Origin: Pelagomonas calceolata
Taxonomy: Eukaryota > Sar > Pelagophyceae > Pelagomonadales > Pelagomonadaceae
NCBI GenBank assembly: GCA_918797485.1
Contig: CAKKNE010000002.1
Location: 5,298,501 to 5,362,500, forward strand
Direction: 5' to 3'
Length of the DNA stretch: 64,000 nt
The notes beneath the pieces are model-generated. The model ran no database searches, was not told where the DNA came from, and saw nothing but the letters and a program-made list of their open reading frames with translations. A program made the translations under genes and the position numbers. Shown piece by piece: positions 61,801 through 64,000 of the stretch. Positions within the stretch are counted from its first letter, which is position 1. Every line of letters starts with the position of its first letter.

Positions 61801-64000
61801 ACGTACAGACTATGCTGATTCAATGAGTGAAGGGTACCGGTACGTCGTAACGTTCCCGGAATGCGACGGCGACGCGCCGCGACTTTATGGAGACGCTACG
61901 CAACTAAATGATGCTTCTGTCAGAATACGCGAGACGCGGAAGGGCGCGCCCTCCTCCAAAGCCGCGGGCCAGTTCACAATTTCATATCAAGGCGCGACGA
62001 CGCCCGGGCTCCAGATCGGCGCGCCGATCGAAGAGAGTCTAGAAAAGTTACCGACGGTCGGCGACGTCGTCGTCTCCACGCACGAAGACGTGGATCAGGT
62101 GAGCTACGTCGTCACCTTCACGTCGCTCGGCAATCCTACAAATCTTGGAGATTTACCTCTGTTGCAAGCGACGCATTTGCAGATGGGCGACGCCGCTCGT
62201 GTGAGTGTCCGCAAAATTAGTACAGGGTGCTGCGACGTCTCCCTATCGTTCAACGGCCAGGATTGGCACGCGAAGCAAGGCTTGGCCCACGGCCGCGATG
62301 GCATGGGTCAAGTGGTCTCGTTGCATCCGGCGAGCGGTCCTACGAGAGGCGGCACGGTCGTGACCGTGACGATTGCTGGTGGTCTGCTCCCTCCCTCAGA
62401 TCTGCTCTGGTGCGTCTTCGGCGGCGCCCGGTCGCGCGCGACGCGTATTGATACACAAAGATGCACCTGCCTCTCACCGGCCTTTGCGGCGGGTAGTGTA
62501 GCTGTCGAAGTGTCAGCCCATTCGCTCGAGGCTAGTGCGACCATTGCACGAGCGGGCCCGGCGTCATTCAGGTACCATGCCGAGGAGGCCGTCTCGCACA
62601 CGACTCCCACACTCATCGATTCGAGACAAGGCGGTCCGATCCACGTCTACGGGACGTTTACTGAAGAGAACGACAAGAGAAGCTGCCGCTTCGACGTCGA
62701 GGCGCCGCCGGCGGTCCACAAGCTGCCCGAGCGCTTCGTTTCCAGAACGACAAAGGCCTACGCTCTCAATGCATCGACAGTGGCCTGTAAAGCGCCGCCC
62801 CTGTCAGCTTTTGATGTTGAGGACGCGTCCGTCGTTAGAGCTCGAGTGTATGTATTAGAGAACGGCGTCGACCCGTCCCGGAGCTCCGCGACGCTCTGGT
62901 ACGCGCGGGCACCGAGAGCGTTGACGGTCCATCCGTCGAGCGGTCCGCGATCCGGCGGCTCTTCTGTCAGAATAACGACGGACTGGAACGAGACGGAGTG
63001 GGCCGCGGCTAGAGCCGCCGGCGCGTTGGAGGATGCGGTCTGCGACTTTGGAGGGACACTGGTACCGGCGTCGTACGCGTCGCGGGACATTCTCGAGTGT
63101 ACTGCGCCGTCCCTCGAACCGAAGCGCGCGCTGCACACCGTCGAGGTGTCGTCGGCCGCCATTACCTCTTCCGTCCAAGAGGTTGAAGTTCGGTTGAACA
63201 GCGCGGGCGCGGCGTCCGGTTCGTTTACGTTGATGCTCGAGGGCCATGTTTCTGCATCTATTCCTATTAATGCTTCAAACATGGAAGTGCAACAAGCACT
63301 CAACGCGTTGCCGTCCGTCGGCTTCGTCACGGTCCTGTCGAACGCGAGTGTAGTGGTCGAAGGCGGGAGCAGCTGGTCCATTAAGACCTATCGCATCGCC
63401 TTCCGCACGCGCGAAGGGCCGACGCCGACTTTGGTCGTGGACGATTCAGAGTTAGTAGCTGGGAGCGTGGGCGACGCCGTCAGAGCCTACGTTGTACAGA
63501 GAGGCACGACCGGCGAATCGGTTGCTGATCAACAGACCATTCGCATCAGGCAGCCCGTGCCCTCTCCCGAGGTGCAGCGCATCTCCCTGGAAGCGAAGCG
63601 CAGCTTCGGCAACGAGCGCCAGCGGATTTACTTTGACGAAGACGCGCCAATTTCAGATACGTGGACAATCACTTATGCCAGTCAAACTACCGGTGATTTG
63701 ACTTGGGACGCGTCGGAAGATGAAGTGCGTCAACAACTCGAATTACTGAGAGGCGTCGGCCGCGTCGACGTTACAAGAATGCCGGCGGGCACGCGCGGCT
63801 TTGCTTGGACGGTCGAATTTTTGGACGAAGAGGCGTCGTACCACGCGGGTCTGGAGGAGGTGACGGACGCACCGACCTATGAAACGGCCGCGCCCGTGGC
63901 GACGCCGTCGCAGCAACCGACCATATCAGGGAGGACGGACTTTCGGAGGCCGTTATTAACTGTAGCCTCATCAGCTACGGTGGTGGTGAAGAGGGTAAGA
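43802..64000 (+). CDS. Giant secreted IPT/TIG-repeat protein (3' end beyond the window)
   Basis: An ATG at 43802 opens a frame that I checked at many points across the window, including its far end, and found open: 6,733 codons in one apparent exon. The start MTRLCRIALLLSAAAAS is a signal peptide. About 55 consecutive IPT/TIG immunoglobulin-like units cover 44.3-58.6 kb, each with the pattern G-G-T/S...V-x-G-x-G-F...L-x-C-x-F-G...V-x-C-x-x-P-P...V-S-x-N-G-x-D-F; the paired Cys should form a disulfide. A charged insert follows (58.6-59.1 kb), then about ten repeats of a second kind with three more IPT units among them. IPT proteins such as plexins and fibrocystin act at cell surfaces in adhesion or sensing; a similar role is inferred. 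No membrane anchor is seen within the window. Confidence 0.9.
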   Translation, partial: MTRLCRIALLLSAAAASTPPRLNLRRGTDAEGRRTATVSLRDVEVFEASEDEARYEGEGPATTLSVRASNDSSVTGVFEEHSEKGLTDSLERVNDALDDLELIIPTTDGEGYTNVTFSTRDRDGREASQTLGLGVQIEDVVVLESITPSSSPLAGGVRVRLDAPGLVESVRGDVEVFGTSAWACVFGDVSTSISEDGSCVAPPSNTSVALALRSPSGQHTNEVPFSYRDLPDVDALAPDHGAPGLLITLTVHSVADASDNWRCRFGATEVRGTAVIGNGLVESIRCTTPSLKGLVDVSASFDGVSFGAGQLFTYQTPPQVAEAVLEEDQLLVRGSGFVNTSTLTCRVDGIDQRATYVSEKEVVCASRVAGDLTVTTDGRAFSSPWKVAGRASITIEDVSIRRASSEGGEVMRVTGRGFSNGVECAFGSNRVKARIINEKELTCIVPSVTMEGALRPAPLTVRNGDIVSSSVAFYYYASVERKGRLPIDTFPLGEPASVRIELESPLGALCAGSYCAADGIKTPLRCDDAHGHVITCKIAPPPTPSVMNLGLVHASDQTSEKMWSLRWYSPPEVQVEPATGPARGGSRLNLPPTVTHCRIGTTVVKAPCATPAAALAGVIGGDAAVDVEVSVDNGKRYYGAGSFRYESSEIYIREVKPSSVSTRGGRTLSVRGAFPASDSIACLFDDVAVPAQQSPEELKCTSPLLADVKTVCLRIAVNGRDADTSCSSLIVRPPAQILSIKPSTIVSEASTTVELSIGKTPRSSIVECRVGALTVAASYINDESVTCRLPSLTEGSYDVSLSVDGETSQPSELVVFDLESIKVIPGRGPIIGGSQLQIETNLTDVLCVFADVGSSNAITTEKGLQCPTPRSDKPQTTELTLVDQKDGSQRSLPLSFEFYASPVVGGVAPAVVGDDDTVTISGNNFPRGRARCRFGSQVIVVSEAVWRDGLRCRVPPRHKDEDNKASRAVEVAFEGSDFLKTRTSIAHVLRPPSSNEVTQLVQGAIKDLKTIHPSSGSLFGGTPVDVKGQPGFMANVSGGYCVFDDDVGTFQVIDNTTVRCRAPSGRQPGSVQVMVRAGLELHGGVTYEYRAPPSVLSIEPSVGSVGGGTPVVLRVSQFRVTDDARCYFGDAWTNATVVDDSTLSCTVPSSPVRKVHVSVSYNGGRDKSDNGPLFSYRESLSIDKVEPLLLSEVGGTTMKLFGRGFQQGDTASCDVDGVTVPAIIQSDRMVTCMSPAHAPGTRNVSLVTPYGRSNTVHVTYHAAIEVEDVSPRQCPATGGCSLTMRGSFPSSDTWLCRFGGQTVPAAVTSTSLQCTAPPAAVSTMSVEVSANGVDFVEVSDFEFVAPLTASVIKPRAGPPGTRILLTGFHSTQILLHSELKCRFDTQETHAIVEQNGIGCDAPDLTGDVTVSVVANGTLHEGTQVFRFRNPLLLKSVVPRTSSIDGGGAVTVTGEGFHLHGSYECRFGDTSVKARRLNATQLSCDVPSYHIVETVYLSVVDAEARDHSSESIAFLYTERPHISLVIPDKAPVSGGVEILVHGRGLSAGLTCVFGEATSPSRYISEELLSCVAPASSRSGPIRLTLRAKDATKATTSFTYVDDVEITTTTPKAGALQGGTLLTIRGAGFENTTQLGCRFGSLLASAAFVSDDEILCKTPPSSTRKRIPVEITNDGTHFASSLDARFDYVDAPSVDAFSPMTGPERGLTVKLRGRRFSRTTVCAVDQQIVPTSVLSSTLLECAIPPLTPGAYYLAASSDGAQFEQASQLFRVYSLERVTRVHPRRARGGSTVVVRGANFVNTSLTRCRFGDLVEESSYVNATAVACTVPHGGEGNTTVGVASNGVDFVGDLSFSYAPSIVIEQVHPRRGSTGIDVVIHVKGSINNHATCTFGQVVVAALPQEDTLVCQAPALPLGSHSLRVAPDGGISIKAGHFTATEPILISKLKPGFVYENGGGVISVEGQGFTRGLYCRVGEMESMKTQHVSATELLCPTPAAKPGTLHLSLSSDDLHFIRSDVTLRVVPSVSVVSASPLTGSVGGGDNVKVTVAGLVPDAPAPVSCFFGALVVRARRTKDEREVVCDIPPHDVGEVALRVGYGGFGGEGSSTTFTYVQAVEVRRIYPARAPIGGSTYIEVVHSSHLQEDVSCRFRGPGDFIDTEATSINSSAVRCASPQGMRGPSYLTLRARTWETNALGFYFYERPIVNSVTPGRTPSIGNGLLSLAGSHFASGLNPRCRIGDMSVDALRVASTIVTCEAPPGKAGASVSVGLDVDGVVFGTERVIYYDAPELVSLTPRIGSRLGGTTLRIEGRGFLNGRDGSLIRCCFGDQCHKPRRALDDAVACVTPALEDHVEVALSLNGGTDKSASLPFRVYDDEPVLLGLSPVLGSLRGGTVVHIAGAHLNHDTAACRFAGLVVEASLVTASQITCVSPPVPEGDITVEVAVNKVDFLRVPTKFHAAALPTVLSISPSIVVAGAARRIIVTGRGFMNSPELSCRFGDVSVQAEFVDERSIACVAPAGPPRTKVCVDVALNGEDYPGECRASLSYASPPKALDVNASLEGLTVAYDTDEDVWAATPDLTCQFGNVSRPASVVDGVVRCPTPRLPAALASMNMTSVNLGVGSSDTDLSYSFAAPVTVASLAPLRGPASGNTLISVEGTGFGHNGTTRCRFRFADRIEESPATVFTEELLSCETPPANASETYTVVTIRRIDVDGQSDGVVYSYRQPLLLEAMDPLSGSDTGGTEVTLTGIGWSRRDVLKCRVGQFVVDAWHVSDGSVVCSMPPGPIGMAVKVALVTDQAESDSMNYTYVTAPSITSVKPARGPTPGRTRVSVTGRFFSSDLLCRFGDAPPVPSSFSNASHASCVAPPSLAAGALNGIGSVALAVSANGGADWSPEGPTFAYVTMPSVNKVTPLRLAATHEPQELYMDVDDASLLTSCRIGSVVGFVSKTSPSKATCAISCRASLHPQPLEISVDGQLFSRTDHAIKCVAAPLNVRAEPRIAPLRGSKVIIHGVGLASAPDPACKFGREIVKGKRVDLVGVEAVACDAPSRRRPEHTTVSVAADASALAFSPAVPFTYFTDEVLVSVKPTLAAALPEPLSYNIELSQPLPEHSDLACLFTVDGDAIVVKARGLRCELPASLRREGAVSVRIAANGVAFGEHEVIVRIVPQPEVFSLQPSVGPATGGNRVRILGRGLVGNTTLCKFGDTTVRASLLSMEELLCSQPPLDQGAYTLEVVIDGIPSNNGARFHAVAYTSLTLVSKPQISVRGGARLRLKTQEILPPARPDAYACRVGTRTVAASVDPASTGISCVAPAGILGSASLSLLLEGVEMGQGPDIPYVDAPVTYGLLPTSGPSKRRVVVSGQRLGGSVRCRFGAIIADALSSSEERVVCEAPENTGQVQVSLSIDSEPWFDVGSYTYEALGRGASGCHVVSMSPASGPRRGGTRVSLRMDGPLPSRCRFGSKVVYATELSSTEIGCDAPEGLADGRVSLSVAFGQSSNYCDAGLRYEYAPAPVVTEVTPSQGVARGDILRVTGQNFKENCMCRIGAAQPSPALRLSATLIECAVPSSLQRGTHAITASNNGFDFGDSVSIQTRGDPIQLKLHPRLGPAAGGTSLLVNSVDLLGDHNLTCVVGGRSTPIIHGKCASPPSTPGQAAASIHYVTGRMAADASSYYYHTPLRAASIEPAKGSMEGGTRVLLKLLSDAPSVIEERGGAYACSFGDSIQKAEVVDSSTIACVAPPGAGVIPIYLTANGVDLQRVGTFAYYHELEVNEAAPSTLPPEGGVRVLVEGRYLDQVTHCRFGGIVVERTHASVNEVVCVSPSHASGLARVGLSANGVDFVDGPRVYYEATRPRVDAVRPAFVAPGAPTSTIYVVGGPFAAVEGWRAELLIQGMEYDFDCAFANTTHIACAAAIEADAPLGRGDLHLLLRDAPASSGEAGFWVLPDISVSSVVPTATIKGAAVRLTATTSWSAGLVCDWDGVLMDAAPTPTGASCPVADLAPGRYSLRLCRSDCDLYGASAPVSFHILEEPALTRVNPSHITQRGGESVEIDGGPFPLTGLRCLVTGAAEVNATYLSSTRITCETPSTPTTGPALLKVSIDGGFHYVGSLQVTYHATPTLFGLEELGASVIGGRPLRVKGRGFSYLQEQGAPLPTCDFGFGAVPAVVEDDSTLLCQAPPVTHAHTHGVDVRLGRKRYLLPSSRNITVKRFDAIQVTKVDPPRGSAAGSYSLRLTGTGFDADAAEAAAHFRDVVDGTCAHAPLRVVSRTEAWVDKVPAWHRAGRSEITASNCHDDADFSREGAIFVYERALALLAVRPAVVDSHGGTSVLIRGVGFYPSLPSVLKCRFGPSQYGDATFVNSTTVRCVSPPNLRAGLEYPVAVTVDGKTYVTAPSVKVRATAAPRILRIEPSSAFAGASVVVEAAFDGNGTFYDETAYCRFGAASVEAFVEDDTHVSCRVPSAEDARSDMPSVSIGIVGEAPGSIPSTGRDAPHTVAFRYDAKPSVARVAPSSVPSGGGVLLTVIGDHFVDVPSLTCGFSDGSQTPARFVTRTRLACESPPTNASSLRLSVATNGADFGRDGASINVWPEPSLLSIEPDAGADDGGDVVILRGYGVGHLLRSVGSVDCVFGGVRVEATWLRNDHDDDAVACNTPSAHDVTRSPQMSRAVVPVRLAPSHSSASTEAVLSYTYVARPTIRSLSPKTGPARGGTLVTLKGANLNRTAHCDCRFGVTVVECASRTDRGVECVAPPTILEEDVSPVVAVALSLDDKRRWLGTLEFAYDPSLLLNALTPTRGPSSGGTTVTVTGVNFRARRVLSCKFDERVVQASFVSTESISCRAPPGHNTATVSISQNGLDYDGALQFGYYSTPLPESLTPERGVEAAGAMISVKGANFPTDESVQCKFGDDVVAGSVLTDSEVRCPAPYQEVSRDVQEVTFHAIEAIREQQTVDVVGRRARREVQELRVTAAGGARREDFVDLDVDLSRATAEVQTMTTALTGHRKEKQRISIALPPHRREVQRFVMNDIRRAYLRDGMRFCREHDFSAEFPETLTKRCSTEFGGRDPAARLGEASVHDYSYRLVFGPYATRSLPMDYEAWFLKESLEELVPFRDGVEVVEDGVDWVVTYPYTAGDVPAPLTEASAALNFLNGSNVTVQVEEVVRGIAPPTYRLEVEGSIGGGYTLDVLGDETVFIPYDATANEVRAAVNAVLDNELYGWTEVRERAALYGNHPLTRAWDAYAGHRGRTYDISFVACCRSAFGGHTVLTVGTTSLKGVSATVRVVSSQKGVETLSGTYQVSTDGGLTYSAPADVDGGASALETAIEEAIGRMADPTASTDATVSDAGNLLRGCGYAYDVEYPAGRDFPPLQSNVSSFDSPEAYLSVNTTQEGSQYEVWSVALDSAASGKFFLSYGDKETEDLAVGISSTELSDKILDGLELATTISKTQNDYRVTFTDALEGGGLEHDLRLGGLSSRFTSGKETLTATTANCTKIRNGRWNPLSGTLQIAMDDNLDQFITMPHDATSQHLERLFSSKADVFGRPSVSRSQNGPGAYTWSITFVDYAGTLPLLQRVGGTTDTYGDASVSYTRSAASGSDCCLTGNVSLLLSDGLEEKWLRDVPSSISEGDLQDLVDVAFGDAAHVNSTNVSRHLPYEPSLKVRVEQRVSGAATWRFSRTYTSPNGGWGNASVVRSVQGSLSLGTILKRKGAQFSYNAVEDGAQPEVQRIRFTSLGPPGGHWRLRHEGVNTAPMKVDASADEVRAALEAALFTSVEVSRSFYSSGHEFLVTFVAEPGDVPSLECDVAESTGPTPFCRVDEVVQATSVVSGGAFRLLFGGKLTEPLSSTASSLQIQQALEKLPSIGRVNVSDAPLIVGHPLSEQRASQGTSGPGGRAWRVEFNDHKYKGSTVLHEGDQPLLQLSYNETSLTGTRADAIVFEVKRGSRPGGTFKVRRHFGGWSQALDYGASEEELRYALEALDGRPKIPSIESGPTTDGYLTYTDPLCGDIAVTRTDYADSMSEGYRYVVTFPECDGDAPRLYGDATQLNDASVRIRETRKGAPSSKAAGQFTISYQGATTPGLQIGAPIEESLEKLPTVGDVVVSTHEDVDQVSYVVTFTSLGNPTNLGDLPLLQATHLQMGDAARVSVRKISTGCCDVSLSFNGQDWHAKQGLAHGRDGMGQVVSLHPASGPTRGGTVVTVTIAGGLLPPSDLLWCVFGGARSRATRIDTQRCTCLSPAFAAGSVAVEVSAHSLEASATIARAGPASFRYHAEEAVSHTTPTLIDSRQGGPIHVYGTFTEENDKRSCRFDVEAPPAVHKLPERFVSRTTKAYALNASTVACKAPPLSAFDVEDASVVRARVYVLENGVDPSRSSATLWYARAPRALTVHPSSGPRSGGSSVRITTDWNETEWAAARAAGALEDAVCDFGGTLVPASYASRDILECTAPSLEPKRALHTVEVSSAAITSSVQEVEVRLNSAGAASGSFTLMLEGHVSASIPINASNMEVQQALNALPSVGFVTVLSNASVVVEGGSSWSIKTYRIAFRTREGPTPTLVVDDSELVAGSVGDAVRAYVVQRGTTGESVADQQTIRIRQPVPSPEVQRISLEAKRSFGNERQRIYFDEDAPISDTWTITYASQTTGDLTWDASEDEVRQQLELLRGVGRVDVTRMPAGTRGFAWTVEFLDEEASYHAGLEEVTDAPTYETAAPVATPSQQPTISGRTDFRRPLLTVASSATVVVKRVR
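44250..58560 (+). repeat. Array of about 55 IPT/TIG domains
   Basis: Counting the C-x-F-G-like stretch and its partner V-x-C-x-x-P gives about 55 units spaced about 240-290 bp apart (80-95 residues). Clear examples are LTCRFG-like units at 48.2, 49.2, 51.3, 53.9, 55.2 and 58.2 kb. Units are strongly diverged at the DNA level, so the array is old and not a recent tandem expansion. Several units have lost one Cys or are shortened (about 45.3, 52.6, 54.7, 55.5 and 56.5 kb). Confidence 0.85.
59150..63960 (+). repeat. Second repeat type in the giant protein: G-x-F/Y...ASxxEVxxALExLpxVGxVxV...WxVxF
   Basis: About ten units follow the IPT array. Good examples are GAFRLLFGGKLTEPL with ASSLQIQQALEKLPSIGRVN (about 61.25 kb), GQFTISYQGATTPGL with EESLEKLPTVGDVVV (about 61.97 kb), SGSFTLMLEGHV with NMEVQQALNALPSVGFVTV (about 63.2 kb), and TWTITYASQTTGDL with EDEVRQQLELLRGVGRVDV (about 63.65 kb). 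A linker PEVQRI(R/S) begins at least two units. Each unit seems to be two beta strands, one helix, one strand and a final WxVxF strand. I know no family name for it. Confidence 0.7.

Noticed and set aside
1-64000. tRNA and rRNA genes
   Set aside because: I looked for T-loop-like GGTTCRANNC stretches with matching arms and for rRNA-like conserved words and found none that could be supported by eye.

Overview
The window is nuclear DNA from a stramenopile alga, most likely a pelagophyte related to Aureococcus or Pelagomonas. Four lines of evidence support this. There are four genes for fucoxanthin-chlorophyll-type light-harvesting proteins, each with an AFVAP-type leader for secondary-plastid import. 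The DNA is GC-rich, with mostly single-exon genes packed on both strands; convergent genes are often only 4 to 50 bp apart. At least three introns are introner elements, short inverted-repeat elements that become introns on insertion and are known from Aureococcus. The protein set is eukaryotic: CCT2, LUC7, TRM10, SNF2, MYND/RINGv, AP2 and F-box.

Layout. 1-3.1 kb: end of an unidentified gene, a weak ORF, a BASS-family transporter and a DnaJ protein. 3.3-7.9 kb: four light-harvesting genes in alternating orientation; three encode the same 211-residue protein and the fourth has an 83-nt GC-AG intron. 8.1-11.5 kb: an SH3/IQ protein, TRM10 and a WW-AP2 protein. 11.9-17.9 kb: a ~2,000-residue ARM-LRR-CHAT-NB-ARC protein. 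17.9-18.9 kb: two inverted fragments of a MYND/RINGv/TPR family. 18.9-24.7 kb: an SNF2 protein, a small FnIII protein whose stop overlaps the start of an MFS transporter, and a CS-domain protein. 25-31.9 kb: a large secreted repeat protein, a plastid-type thioredoxin, an F-box protein preceded by a 13-bp tandem repeat, and a TrpC-like barrel. 32.3-43.3 kb: an intact MYND/RINGv/TPR gene, a ketopantoate-reductase-like gene split by an introner, an unidentified gene, a mitochondrial carrier, a LUC7 paralogue with eroded zinc fingers, a short helix-turn-helix-like gene, a BIN4-like protein, a PhyH dioxygenase and CCT2 split by an introner. 43.8-64 kb: one reading frame with no stop I could find, open for 6,733 codons to the window edge. 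It encodes a giant secreted protein of about 58 IPT/TIG repeats plus about ten copies of a second repeat type.

This is a eukaryotic locus, so there are no operons. The functional groupings are the light-harvesting cluster with its two shared divergent upstream regions, and the pairs of divergent genes. Several divergent spacers carry a dyad element built on GCTAGCG...GTAAG...ACTAG. The strongest candidates for undescribed biology are the CHAT-NB-ARC protein, whose domain order is unlike canonical NLRs; the giant IPT protein with its second module; the introners; and the dyad element. All functions come from reading motifs in translated sequence; no database search was run.
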